From assembly GCA_019240125.1 (NCBI GenBank), contig JAFAYW010000192.1, forward strand, positions 1 to 61,820: a stretch of DNA of 61,820 nucleotides. The letters run 5' to 3'. The stretch is from Alphaproteobacteria bacterium (GTDB lineage: Bacteria > Pseudomonadota > Alphaproteobacteria > ATCC43930 > CGMCC-115725). Positions 27,401 through 34,158 of this stretch are shown one piece after another; the stretch's first letter is position 1, and each line of letters starts with the position of its first letter. Made by a program: the position numbers and the translations under genes. Under the pieces are notes generated by a model. The model had not been told where the DNA came from. It saw nothing but the letters and a program-made list of their open reading frames with translations, and did not search any database.

Positions 27401-30148
27401 GCCCGACAGGTTGTTGTTGATCGCCTGCAACTGCGCGGCGTTGAACACCAGGCTGTACGCCCTTGGCGTGGCACTGGTATCAGTTCCGACATACACCGGC
27501 CCGGGATTGCTGATCAGGTACGGCGTCGTCTGGTTATAGACATTGCTCCACACGGCGCTCGAAAACCCGGCGGGCAGGGTCGCGGCCAACCCCACCGTGC
27601 TGAGCGGCGACACGTCGCCGCTGCCCTGCCCGATGCCGCCGGCCGTCGGGTCCAGTCCCGGGTTTGTCGTGGTGTCCCAATAGCCGCTGACGATCAGGTC
27701 GGGGGCCGTTGCGCCAACCAACCCGCCGGTATGCGTCGCCCCGCTGACGGGACCCACGGCATACGCGCTGACGATCGGGCCGTTATTGGCGCCAACAAGC
27801 CCGCCGGCATCCAAGCCATTCGTTGCGGTGACAGTGATCGCGGCATACGCGTTCTGGATCGCGCCACCCCCATTGGAGCCGACCAGCCCGCCGATGATGG
27901 AGTTGAGGCCGCCGCTGACCATACCGGACGCGTAGGCGCGGCGGATGGTGCCGAAATTATCGCCAACCAGGCCGCCCACATCAGCTTGCGTGGTGTCGCT
28001 GATCGTTCCGGTTACGTAGACGTTGTTGAGTGAGCCATGGGAAACGCCCACAAGGCCACCGACGGCCGTGGCATTCGCCGTCGTGATGGTTTCGTTGATC
28101 AAGCCGAAATTGCTGATCGTTCCAGAGTTGGTGCCGATCAATCCGACCGCACCGCTGCTTCCGACGATCGACAGGTTTGTTATCGTATTGCCGAGACCGT
28201 CAAACATGCCGGCAAAGCTTCCAACCGGGCTCTCGGCAAAGACCTGAGCCGGCATGGCGGTAATCGGCTGTGCCAAGGCGTAGTAGGTGTTCGGCCCCGC
28301 GCCGCTCGTGCTCTGCATGCCCGATGGACCGGCGGTCAGGTCATAGATCAGGGTGTAAGGGTTGTTGTTGATGGTCAGCGACGCACCAGCGGCGGCGCCG
28401 CCCGTGAACTGCGCATTCCCCTGCCCCATGACAAAGATCGGGTCGGGACCGGCCGCAGGGTTCATGCCCGACGTGGTGAACGCCAGTTGGCCGCTTCCCG
28501 TCATCGTGATGGGCGCCGTGACGGTGATGTTGGCCCTGTTGTTCGCCCCCGCGTTGTTGCTGAGCAGCGACAGGTTCGTCCCCTGGCTGATCGTCACGGG
28601 CGCGTTCACGAAGAGATTGTTGTACGCCGAGACCGTCAGCGTATTGCTCACCACGTTGCCGTCGATGACAGTGGCTGCGGCCCCGCCCGCGATAGCGGCA
28701 TTGATGTAGATGTTGCCCGAACCGTTTGACTGGGGCGCCATCACACTGCCGGAAGGGCCCCCGACGGCGGTTTCGATCAAGACGCTGCTGCCGGCACTCA
28801 GCATTGAACTGATGGTCGTCGCGGTGGCCGTGTCGATCGTCAGATCAACCGGATCGAGCAGCCACGAGCCGCCCTGTCCGTGCGGGGCGGCCGCGCTTAC
28901 CACGGCGCCGGTGGTGATCGCCAGCTGGCCGCCGGAGGTTTCAATCGTTCCGCCGCTGCCGCCGGCGGCGCCGCCATCCGCCGCAATATAGCCGGCAAAG
29001 GTGGTATTACCGGTCGAGTACAGCGTGACATGACCGCCATTGCCGTTATCGGTGGCGCTGGCCTCGATCACTGCCCCGGCCGAGATGTTGGCGGTTAAGG
29101 CGTTTTGCACCAGCGGATCCAGGCCGCGCGGGCCGCCGCCGATCTTGACCGTGCCGCCGCCGGCGGCGCCGCGCGCGTCGACCCGGGCGGTATTACCAAG
29201 GCTCACCGACCGGCCTGTCACAACCGCCGTGCCGCCGGTCTGTCCCGGCCGCAGCCCGCTGACATTGATGGCGCCGCTGACCGCGACATTACCGCCGGGG
29301 CCGCCGCTCAAGGTCACCGCGCCGTTGCGGCCTGAAACCGAATTAGCCGAGATCAGACCCGACATATTGACCGCATCGCGCACCGCGGTCGCCACCGTGC
29401 CAGCCTGCAACTGCACCGAGCCGCCGGGTGCGTTGATGGTTCCGGAGTTGCTGATCAGCGGCTGGCCCTGCGCAGTCGTCGCGCCAGATGGGGCGGTGAC
29501 CTGCATGAAGCCGTCGCCGTTGATGTCGAGTGTCGCTTTTTCGCCGGCGCCGAGCCCGACCTTGCCGAGCGGCACGTTGATCGTGCCGGAATTCGCGACG
29601 CTGCCGCCGATCATTCCGGCATATCCGCCCTGGCCGACATTGATCGTGCCGGCATTGGTCACCGGCGCCGATGCGCCATTGCCGGTAAAGCTGAGGTTGC
29701 CTGACATGAAGTTGCGGTTGGAGATGCCGAGCGTCGAGGCAACAAACCCGCCACCCGTATTGATCGTCCCCGACGGGGTGATCGCGATGCCGTTCGGGTT
29801 GACCAGATAAACCTGGCCATTCGCGTTGAGCTGCCCGGCGATGTTGCTCGGCGTGTTGCCGGTAACGCGGTTGAGGATTGCCGCCTGGCTGTCGGGTTGA
29901 TTGAAATTGACCGTGTTCGGCTGACCGATTGAAAACGTGTTCCAGTTGACGACAGCGCGGTTCGAATTCTGGTTGACCGTCAAACTGTTATTAATCGGCG
30001 CCCCGATGCTGACGCTGCCGCGCGCCACCTGGCCGCCGGTCGGCAGCACGCTTTGCGCAGCGGCGTCGGTTGCTGCCATCCCGATCGCGATCAAGGCGAG
30101 AAGAACCGACTTCGATAAGTGATTCCATGCCTCACGAAGAGCCGGCAC
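18428..30148 (-). CDS. Giant filamentous-haemagglutinin-like exoprotein (TPS domain, GLUG and MBG repeats, OmpA-like C-terminus)
   Basis: About 3,906 residues. A signal peptide ends at DAAAQ (about residue 31). A two-partner-secretion haemagglutination domain follows (about 33-150; QAAILNRVTG, VYLVNPNGIAI), then beta-helix-type Gly/Asn/Thr-rich sequence. About 637-1720 is a GLUG region with many copies like VGGLVGxNxGTI. After more beta-rich sequence and a YDG-type unit come six near-identical 101-residue MBG-like units (about 2703-3308), then MBG_2/YDG-type modules, an Ala-rich linker, and a C-terminal 130 residues that look OmpA-like (LRFDSANSRFDPASM ... RLVEIWVR). I chose GTG at 30148, which gives a compact signal peptide; a TTG at 30208 is in frame. 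It is a likely surface adhesin. No TpsB transporter gene is present in the window. Confidence 0.85.
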   Translation of the reverse strand: MPALREAWNHLSKSVLLALIAIGMAATDAAAQSVLPTGGQVARGSVSIGAPINNSLTVNQNSNRAVVNWNTFSIGQPNTVNFNQPDSQAAILNRVTGNTPSNIAGQLNANGQVYLVNPNGIAITPSGTINTGGGFVASTLGISNRNFMSGNLSFTGNGASAPVTNAGTINVGQGGYAGMIGGSVANSGTINVPLGKVGLGAGEKATLDINGDGFMQVTAPSGATTAQGQPLISNSGTINAPGGSVQLQAGTVATAVRDAVNMSGLISANSVSGRNGAVTLSGGPGGNVAVSGAINVSGLRPGQTGGTAVVTGRSVSLGNTARVDARGAAGGGTVKIGGGPRGLDPLVQNALTANISAGAVIEASATDNGNGGHVTLYSTGNTTFAGYIAADGGAAGGSGGTIETSGGQLAITTGAVVSAAAPHGQGGSWLLDPVDLTIDTATATTISSMLSAGSSVLIETAVGGPSGSVMAPQSNGSGNIYINAAIAGGAAATVIDGNVVSNTLTVSAYNNLFVNAPVTISQGTNLSLLSNNAGANNRANITVTAPITMTGSGQLAFTTSGMNPAAGPDPIFVMGQGNAQFTGGAAAGASLTINNNPYTLIYDLTAGPSGMQSTSGAGPNTYYALAQPITAMPAQVFAESPVGSFAGMFDGLGNTITNLSIVGSSGAVGLIGTNSGTISNFGLINETITTANATAVGGLVGVSHGSLNNVYVTGTISDTTQADVGGLVGDNFGTIRRAYASGMVSGGLNSIIGGLVGSNGGGAIQNAYAAITVTATNGLDAGGLVGANNGPIVSAYAVGPVSGATHTGGLVGATAPDLIVSGYWDTTTNPGLDPTAGGIGQGSGDVSPLSTVGLAATLPAGFSSAVWSNVYNQTTPYLISNPGPVYVGTDTSATPRAYSLVFNAAQLQAINNNLSGNYALATAIDLGSAGNFTPIGNTATAYTGTFNGLGNTISNLAEMTSVADAGLFGQLGMNGTIENVGVTSGSVAASGAIANAVGGLVGLNNGTIVNAFVNVMVSSSAGFADVGGLVGRNGTSGTIKTSWASGNVQADNTAASAGGLVGDNENTITDSYAVGNVSGSFSAGGLVGVNNNALNGGVYATGIVSGFELSGGLIGRNTGMVQSGYWDTTTDTTPNIQGVGFSTIKNIAVAGEATTTLAASLPNGFDPMIWGNANNQTTPYLLSNPGPVYLPSDNKLYTAVLTGRQLQAINKNLSGNFVLGNDVDLTNVAVTPIGNATSAYTGTFNGLGNVITNLTIEDAVDTTVGLFGQLGVAGVISNIGIIGGSVADVPPPPMPIPIPVPTAQTPYVGALVGANYGTITNAYSSAGVGDGGSVGGLVGYNAPGATISNSYATGAVNAPSSQAVGGLVGYNGGMIQNAYATGTVTGGSNSYVGGLVGGNYGGTVNVTYAAGGVSGTAGSFGGLAGINTGAVTNSYLDQDRAGTGVGIGTDSNNGTPTTLTGLSVNGNNPLLASSYPAFNFTNNDGAATGNNWVMVSPLDLLPDSMAAQNLNVLMGTLPMLASEYSTTIQNAHQLQLIALNMGASYTLGGTIDATGTGSNGDIWNRTGFQPLGNQAGGPQFSGQFNGGFHAIDNLFIKPYATNDPQYNPDYSQYVGLFGVVTNTGLIENVALIGGSVTGTRPGNGSYVGSLVGWNQGGTITTAYSTAAVSGFIGTLTDNPGALPQIGGLVGQNDGTVEFVYSTGPVSGTGLLGGLIAGGTAPTDGYWDTVTSGVLTGLGTGLGWTMAGAPPTALPILQTQLPAGFGMDTWSIVPNVTYPYFATQYGGAAPTVVSGYVYSDPGGTVVGGAGSTVTALSSGGSGIAIQTPSGANGYYYYTLPPQSVSPGDSLLVYAYGGGAGAVNGGVFTDSVSHGGPQTVGIDNTLLRFTTGTQHLSAAAADFSDLATSGTEAGKLLGSIANLSLPNLQLIATNAGGFNIDQSIGVGTSGNVKVTASGSVSQTAGVITAGALSGSSVGGAAFPDSSHGTFSGNQVSAFGPWSDTGNGKISFVSALDLTTGGTISSSNSISLSSAGTMTVAYDIDAPGASVRLNALTPAGAVTQTGGTITALEVLGNSTGGATLNNANEVSSFGPWTDVGSQTTGISFTATGALATSGAISSTGAVTLISGSLTLNDDVTAGTNSTVKLASSGLVIQTAGSIITAGTLTGTSTGGATMPGANVVGALGAWTNATSGGFSFTDSTGVNLTGLLNAMNNGTVALAISGQITEMPGGAITAGTLTGSAVGGANFNGTAFNNIAILGPFSNTMSGDLVLRNGIDLNVEGSVTTPGALTLMVDNGEPNLMISATMSSGSVMTLFANGFVRESGNGVISAPSLIAVTALAGNGMTNDIDLGGANTITGNVTLASLNVAMPLGLGNGAITFNNTGGFTIAPLMAGTTVPIGTAPSLEPGVSTLADTVKLTAGGPISEAPGGVIQAGNAVYLATTSGAITLGGNNLVGGLAANVTGGGSFAFNNAAPLTIENGQAPTGIVTDGGMITVTTSGAASPLTVTDPVGAGTGTITLNATGDLTLGTKSSVTGGAVTLVTSGLFKNNSSLGGGVITAGTNWLIYGNDPTAANVYGGLVPGFIQYGISYPAAPAVLNTNGFLYSSPETLTINSVTKTYDGTDSLPTALAAYTTSGTINGDTVTGISPVGSYTGPPAPNVGNNIDVNFTGGSVAASQNGIPVYGYLLSANPGPIGQITPALLTVTPNAVSTTYNGMALNNAGYSDTLSNYTIAGLQPQQTLASTGIGLSGSMAFNGSPGTVVQNAGTYTQSVGSLVLSSNFADYKLNFTNPVPNNYVINAAPLTVTPNAVSTTYNGAPLNNTGYSDTLSNYTIAGLQAQETLASAGIGLGGSMAFNGATGTVVQNAGTYSQALGTLVLSSNSGNYKLNFTNPAPNSYVIVPASLTVTPTAFSTTYNGTALNNASYSDTLSNYTITGLQAQETLASAGIGLSGSMAFNGAAGTVVENAGTYTQGVGSLTLSSNNGNYKLSFANPAPNNYVIVPASLTVTPNAVTTTYNGTALNNAAYSDTLSNYTITGLQGSETLASAGIGLSGSMAFNASTGTVVQNAGTYTQGAGSLTLNSNNGNYKLGFANPTPNNYVINPASLTVTPNAVSTTYNGVALNNTAYSDTLSNYTIGGLQAKETLASAGIGLSGSMAFNSAPGTVVENAGTYSQAVGTLVLSSNSGNYKLNFTNPVPNNYVIAPASLTLTPNAVSTTYNGTALNNPGYSDTLGNYTVGGLQGGDTLASAAIKLSGSMAFNGSTTTVVQNAGTYSQSVGSLMLSSTNNNYLLSFTNPLPNNYVVAAAPLTYSANSATRVYGAVNPAFSGSVTGFVGGDTQANATTGNLSFTSGATASSNVGAYAITGSGLTPLSGNYTFVQAPGNATALTITPAALTIAATNQGKTYGQALALGTTGFTATGLVNGDTVGGVTLISGGAAATAGVAGSPYAIVPSAAAGTGLTNYTISYVNGELTINPAVLTASLVGTIGKTYDGTTTAGKLTAANFSLGGTVVGDAVTLNTPSSGTYSSSSVGTGLTVSASGLSLGGGAASNYVLASNAVAAAIGTISPEPLTVVANSVTRGAGAANPALTFNLSAGALYNGDTLTGQLATPANTASPAGTYPITQGTLSTTSNYQISFVGGVLTVTSAGAALPPMTTTTAIQTAQTAVQALASIASSEAAVLDAATSQAAADSVQASIAGVKKASPQDIALAAIASFRAAACSAASAAPALFVVLPSATGKKIGGVVVNDGSNEAVLDQSFAAAEMSGGELSACRVSKSDISTTFQQAVSARPTLPHHFSLRFDSANSRFDPASMRQYRDVLADIAQRRTYQIEVITYAAGGRAPGDGRARAVAEAGAVRALLAHDLVDSSKIKLTARDDLRGILPSDQPAPPPDRLVEIWVR
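20225..22042 (-). repeat. Six tandem 303-bp repeats encoding MBG-like units
   Basis: The marker GTGTCGGA/GTATCCGA recurs at 20451, 20754, 21057, 21360, 21663 and 21966, exactly 303 bp apart. Each unit encodes about 101 residues with TTYNG, YSDTLSNYTI, GSMAFN, NAGTY and NNYVI. Units are alike at DNA level as well, which suggests recent duplication or conversion. The length is a multiple of three, so copy changes keep the frame. Confidence 0.92.
24990..28240 (-). repeat. GLUG-repeat coding region of the exoprotein
   Basis: Degenerate repeats with cores such as GGLVGVSHGSL, GGLVGDNFGTI and GGLVGRNGTSGTI, often followed by AYA(T/S)G.VSG. Blocks begin with GTFNGLGN. or MFDGLGNTI. Boundaries are approximate. 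Unlike the 303-bp array, unit length varies and DNA identity is lower. Confidence 0.8.
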
Positions 30149-30501
30149 TCTCCCCCCGTCCCGCCAGGGGTTTTGCCGCTCCGGCCAGCTCCCCGATCCT
30201 CGGTACAATGTTTTGATCCGCCGCAGCTTTATGCTGAATTTATTCTAGCTTTGATAAGCTCCCAGCTCACTTTAATTTTGGTTGCTTAGCGGGTTGAGCG
30301 ATCGCTCGCCAGGCGCGCTGGACTGCTGTCTGTCGGTAACGGTTCCGCGCTTGCAGCGCCTGTGCGGGTCGGGAGAGGATGCGCCCGCAATAGTGGCGCC
30401 CCGGCCACGCTTATTAGCAAAACTGTTGCCATGCGGACGAGCGGGGGACGCCGGAAAGCCGGGCTAACTATGATACGGACAGTTTCCCCGATTGCGTAGA
30501 T
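30149..30501. other. Divergent intergenic region between exoprotein and permease
   Basis: 353 bp, no gene seen. On the minus strand a weak -35/-10 pair, TTATCA (30252-30257) and CATAAA (30228-30233), 18 nt apart, sits in the most AT-rich stretch (about 30225-30290) and could drive the exoprotein. A perfect 12-bp palindrome, GAGCGATCGCTC, lies at 30296-30307. Towards the permease, TATGAT at 30469-30474 is -10-like but has no -35 partner. Both promoters are guesses. Confidence 0.35.
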
Positions 30502-31770
30502 ATGCACGCCGCGATTGTCCTGCTCGTTCTAATCTTGACCTATATCGGTATGGCGGCCGGGCGGATCGCCTGGTTGCAGGTCGACCGGGTCGGTATCTCG
30601 CTGCTGGCCGTCATCGCGTTGCTGGCCAGCAGCCAGATGACGCTTGACGATTTCGGCAGCGCGGTCGACATGCCCACCTTGGCGCTGCTGTTCGCGATGA
30701 TGATCATTTCGGCGCAATTCGCCGAGGCGGGATTTATCGATCTCTGCGCTCGATCGATTGTCGAGAGCCGCGGCGGCACGGCCGCGGTGCTCGGCTTGAC
30801 CGTGGCGATTGCCGGCGGCCTGTCGGCAATCCTCGCCAATGACATCCTGATCATCGCGATCGCGCCGGTGCTGTTCGACGCTGCGCAACGCCGCGGCCTC
30901 GACCCCCGGCCCTTTGCGATCGCCCTGGCGGCGGCAACCAACGCGGGATCGTCGGCGACGTTGATCGGCAACCCGCAGAATATCCTGCTCGGTGCGATCG
31001 GCCGCCTCGACTTCTGGACCTTTATCGGTGTCTGCGCGATCCCTGCGCTATTCGCGCTGTGCGTCGTGTTTGCCGTGGTGTGGCTGCAATGGCGCCGCCG
31101 CATGAACGAGTTTGCGGCACCGCCCGACGCTTCGCCGCCACCGCCAGCGCACCCGCTCGACCGGACGCAGACCATCAAGGGCATGGTCGCGGTATTGGCG
31201 CTGTTGATCCTGTTCGCGACGCCTCTGCCGCGCGAGATCGGCGCCCTGCTGATCGCCGCGTTATTGCTGGCCAACCGCAAGATCACCAGCCGTACGATGA
31301 TCGCTGATATCGATTGGCCGCTGTTGCTGCTGGTGTCTTGCCTGTTTGCAATCACCGGCGCGCTCAACAGCGCCGGTATCGCGTCGCGCGTCCTCGATTT
31401 TCTCGACAACCACCACCTGGTGCCGAACAACCTGGTGGTTTTGTTCCCGTTTGCGGCGGTGACCAGCAATGTGATCGGCAGCGTGCCGACCGCGATGCTG
31501 CTCTTGCAGATATGGCCGAACCCACCGCCCAGCGTGCTTTATGGATTGGCGCTGCTGTCGACGCTGGCCAGCAATCTGCTGCTTAATGGCAGCTTGACGA
31601 ATGTCTTGATCGCCGAGCGCGCGGAGCGCATGGGCGTCGGGTTGACATTTCGCGATTATGCCCGGGCCGGCATTCCGATCACCCTGATCTCGCTGACCTT
31701 TGCCGTATTGTGGCTCGGCCTTATTCATGTGCTGCCGGTGCATCCGGCACACGCCCCGCCGCCGCCGTAA
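30502..31770 (+). CDS. SLC13/ArsB-NhaD-type ion permease
   Basis: 422-residue inner-membrane protein with about 11 hydrophobic segments. ATNAGSSATLIGNPQNILLG (the conserved re-entrant hairpin; about residues 147-166) and a second repeat-like segment with SNVIGSVPTAMLL identify the ion-transporter (ArsB/NhaD, CitM-like) superfamily. The ion or anion carried is not evident; nothing nearby suggests arsenic. A Pro-rich loop in the middle (PPDASPPPPAHP) separates the halves. No Shine-Dalgarno is obvious before the ATG. Convergent with the small periplasmic-protein gene, with a strong hairpin between. Confidence 0.85.
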   Translation: MHAAIVLLVLILTYIGMAAGRIAWLQVDRVGISLLAVIALLASSQMTLDDFGSAVDMPTLALLFAMMIISAQFAEAGFIDLCARSIVESRGGTAAVLGLTVAIAGGLSAILANDILIIAIAPVLFDAAQRRGLDPRPFAIALAAATNAGSSATLIGNPQNILLGAIGRLDFWTFIGVCAIPALFALCVVFAVVWLQWRRRMNEFAAPPDASPPPPAHPLDRTQTIKGMVAVLALLILFATPLPREIGALLIAALLLANRKITSRTMIADIDWPLLLLVSCLFAITGALNSAGIASRVLDFLDNHHLVPNNLVVLFPFAAVTSNVIGSVPTAMLLLQIWPNPPPSVLYGLALLSTLASNLLLNGSLTNVLIAERAERMGVGLTFRDYARAGIPITLISLTFAVLWLGLIHVLPVHPAHAPPPP

Positions 31771-31785
31771 GCGCGGGGCTGACCA

Positions 31786-31817
31786 GTTCGCGCCGCCGGA
31801 ACCTCGGCGGCGCGAAC
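31786..31817. terminator. Perfect 13-bp hairpin between convergent genes
   Basis: GTTCGCGCCGCCG (31786-31798) and CGGCGGCGCGAAC (31805-31817) pair perfectly around a 6-nt loop, between the permease stop and the small-protein stop. No U-run on either strand; it probably works as a bidirectional barrier or 3'-end stabiliser. Confidence 0.55.
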
Positions 31818-31836
31818 CGTAACTCAGCGGAAGGCG

Positions 31837-32070
31837 CTACTCGGTGGTGCAGACCTTGACCGTCTTCATGGCGCTCTCAGCCTCGGTGCGTGTCTTGTAG
31901 ACGACGCCGTCCGGCCCGACGACGGTTTCCTCGGTCACCGTCGGACGCTTGTCCATGATCGTGCATTTCTTTGTCTTCGTGTCCTGCACCACATAGTACG
32001 ACGTCTGCGCCACCGCCGGCAGTGTAACGCCGACAGCGAGAAGCCCTGCGAGGGCCAGCTTGATTTTCAT
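31837..32070 (-). CDS. Small periplasmic protein, 77 aa, family unnamed
   Basis: 77 residues with a signal peptide (MKIKLALAGLLAVGVTLPAVAQ, in parts: KIK then hydrophobic core, cut after VAQ). The mature part YYVVQDTKTKKCTIMDKRP and YKTRTEAESAMKTVKVC has two Cys that could form one disulfide. I recall similar small proteins in Bradyrhizobium-like genomes without a known function. The site GGGGAG lies 8 nt before the ATG but inside a stable stem (see the UTR feature), so translation may be conditional. It stands alone. Confidence 0.8.
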   Translation of the reverse strand: MKIKLALAGLLAVGVTLPAVAQTSYYVVQDTKTKKCTIMDKRPTVTEETVVGPDGVVYKTRTEAESAMKTVKVCTTE

Positions 32071-32074
32071 CGTG

Positions 32075-32140
32075 AAACTCCCCGGTAAGTAGTATCCGCT
32101 GGCAGAACGTGCCGGCTGTACGCGCGGTTCCGGGGAGTTT
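32075..32140 (-). promoter_or_regulatory. 5' UTR stem that buries the ribosome-binding site of the 77-aa gene
   Basis: On the minus strand AAACTCCCCGG (32130-32140) and CCGGGGAGTTT (32075-32085) are perfect complements, 11 bp, separated by 44 nt. The second arm contains GGGGAG, the Shine-Dalgarno of the small periplasmic protein, ending 4 nt before its ATG. If transcribed together, the stem would hide the site, as in an RNA thermometer or a ligand- or protein-operated switch. Confidence 0.5.
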
Positions 32141-32172
32141 GCTCGTTTGTCGGCGAGGTCGGGTCGCGATGC

Positions 32173-33228
32173 TCAGTTGAACCGCGGGCTGACCTTCTCG
32201 CACAACAGCTGCAGGGACTTCATGACCTTGTCATGCGGAATTTTCGTGCCGCAATTCATCTCGCAGAGGATGCCATCGAGGCCGAGAACCTCCTTCAGCC
32301 CCGTCAGGCGATCGGTTACCCGCTCCGGCGAGCCGACGATGATCTTCTCGCGCAACGCATCGTCATAGGTGATGGTCTGCAACCGCTGCCCACGCGCGGT
32401 TCGGTCCTCGACAGCGCGGACACCGACACTCCGCGCCGATGCCTCGATGCGCTCGCCAAGGTAGCGGTAGAAATACATGATGCTGTCTTCGGGCTCTTCG
32501 CGAGCGGCCTCGTCGCTATCGGCGATATATACCGGAGCGCGCAGGAAAACTTTGCCCTCGCCGGGGTGGCCGGCCTCTTTCCAGGCCTGTCGATAGGCCG
32601 CGATATTCGGCCCCAGTTCTTCAAGGGTACCGAGACGTACCGCGACAAAGACAGCGTGGCCGAGTTTGGCGATCGCCGGGAAGGTGTCGGCACTATTCGC
32701 GGCGACCCGGATTTCCGGCCACGGCTTCTGGTAGGGCCGCGGTGTCACCTTGACGTTGTCGAAGCTATAATACTGTCCCTTGTACGAAAAAGAATCCTGC
32801 GTCCAGGCCTGTTTCAGGATCTCGAGGGTTTCGGCAAAGCGTTCGCGGCTTTCGCCATAAGGCACTCCGTATGCCTCATATGTTCGCGGGAAACCGCTGC
32901 GGCCGACACCGAAAATCAGGCGGCCGTGGCTGATCTGATCGACCGTCGCGACTTCCTCGGCGAGGCGAAGCGGATGACATAGCGGCAGGACCTGCACCGC
33001 GGTGCCGATCTTCATACGCTTCGTCCGGGCCGCGATCGCGCTGGCCAGGGTGAGCGGCGCCGAAAGGACCGAACGTTCAGGCGCGATATGGATTTCCGCG
33101 AGCCACATGGCGTCGAGGCCCCACCGTTCAGCGGCATCGACCTGCTCGAACGAGGTTGCGAACGCCTGTTCCTCGCTGACGCCGGACGGGCGTTGGAACT
33201 CGTGGAACATACCGAACTCAAACGCCAT
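32173..33228 (-). CDS. LLM-class (bacterial luciferase-like) flavin-dependent oxidoreductase
   Basis: 351-residue TIM-barrel flavoenzyme using reduced FMN or F420. It begins FEFGMFHEFQRP and contains the typical WLAEIH, LPLCHPLRLAEEVATVDQISHGR and GVGRSGFPRTYEAYG segments. IRVAANSADTF follows in the second half. Substrate unknown. I chose the ATG at 33228 (GGAGGG 6 nt upstream) instead of an in-frame ATG/GTG region about 19 codons earlier. It lies about 100 nt upstream of the small-protein gene on the same strand, with the stem-forming UTR between. Confidence 0.9.
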   Translation of the reverse strand: MAFEFGMFHEFQRPSGVSEEQAFATSFEQVDAAERWGLDAMWLAEIHIAPERSVLSAPLTLASAIAARTKRMKIGTAVQVLPLCHPLRLAEEVATVDQISHGRLIFGVGRSGFPRTYEAYGVPYGESRERFAETLEILKQAWTQDSFSYKGQYYSFDNVKVTPRPYQKPWPEIRVAANSADTFPAIAKLGHAVFVAVRLGTLEELGPNIAAYRQAWKEAGHPGEGKVFLRAPVYIADSDEAAREEPEDSIMYFYRYLGERIEASARSVGVRAVEDRTARGQRLQTITYDDALREKIIVGSPERVTDRLTGLKEVLGLDGILCEMNCGTKIPHDKVMKSLQLLCEKVSPRFN

Positions 33229-33381
33229 GATCGCCCTCCGTTTACCGCTTCGTCCCCCGGCTCTTTGGCCGTCTTCAAAATTCACAAAAAGAGTAGGAGC
33301 GATCCGAAAGCAAAGCCAGCCAATAACAGCCGGTCATTCATTGTATTCGCGGGCCGCATAGCTGCGATCAAGAGTGCCCGA

Positions 33382-34158
33382 TTAGCGGGCAGCGGCGCCC
33401 TTTAAAGTCTCGGCGTATGTCTCGGGAAACTTTCGATTGGCGTAGAGCATGGCGGTTGCCGGGGTACTCGCCAGCAGCTGGTCGACCTTTCGGGCGTCAG
33501 GATCGCGCACCCAGGGGCGTCGCGCCAATTCCCGGTCATTGAGCCAAAACGGGCTCCAGCCCTCGGTCGTGTCAAGGATTTCGCGGGCGAATTCGGGGCT
33601 GTGCTCAAATCCGCCCTCGATGACGACGTCAATATAGGTCTGCAACAGCGGGTAGTCGAACGACGGCCCACCGGCGGTGGCCTCCTTTGGCACGTAGATC
33701 CAGATGTGCCCCGCTTCCGGCAGTCGCTCCCAGCCGACCGCCTCGATCTGCGATGGCGGGATCTCTGCCCGAATGTAGCCGATTTCGCGATCGTCATTGT
33801 CGGCAAGCTGCTGATCGTCAACCGGATAGATGACGCCGTTGATCGTGTTGCCGGGCTCCCCCGCCGCAATCTTGCGCAGCCCGAGCGCGGTAAACCGCGC
33901 GGTCGGATTGTGCTCGTTCCAGGTCCGTACATAGCCGAATGCGGCCAGTACCCGCACCGGAATGGCGGTCACCATGCTGCGCAGCGTTGCATTGCGCGAT
34001 GGCGAATTGATCAGCGAGCCATAGCCGAAGACGTAGTTGGTAGGGAGATTCTCGAGGTGGTGCCCGGCCCAATCCGCGGCGTTGGCCAATCCGGCGTCGA
34101 ACGTGATCGCACACACGACGGCGACAAGGAGGCGCCGGAGCCCTTGCGTGCCGATCAT
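33382..34158 (-). CDS. Gamma-glutamylcyclotransferase-like protein with signal peptide
   Basis: 258 residues. An N-terminal signal peptide ends near LANAADWA (about residue 27). NYVFGYGSLIN (about 42-52) is the substrate-loop motif of gamma-glutamylcyclotransferase folds, and NDDREIGY probably gives the catalytic Glu. Export is unusual for this fold, whose classical members act on cytosolic glutathione. Its start overlaps the stop of the upstream cyclase gene by 4 nt (ATGA at 34155-34158), so it is translationally coupled and is the third gene of that operon. Confidence 0.82.
   Translation of the reverse strand: MIGTQGLRRLLVAVVCAITFDAGLANAADWAGHHLENLPTNYVFGYGSLINSPSRNATLRSMVTAIPVRVLAAFGYVRTWNEHNPTARFTALGLRKIAAGEPGNTINGVIYPVDDQQLADNDDREIGYIRAEIPPSQIEAVGWERLPEAGHIWIYVPKEATAGGPSFDYPLLQTYIDVVIEGGFEHSPEFAREILDTTEGWSPFWLNDRELARRPWVRDPDARKVDQLLASTPATAMLYANRKFPETYAETLKGAAAR

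Noticed and set aside
30149-30208. TTG at 30208 as the start of the giant exoprotein
   Set aside because: It would add 20 residues before a normal signal peptide; GTG at 30148 gives a compact, typical one. Kept only as an alternative.
30228-30257. Promoter for the exoprotein as a separate feature
   Set aside because: Only four of six positions match in each hexamer with an 18-nt gap; too weak to stand alone.
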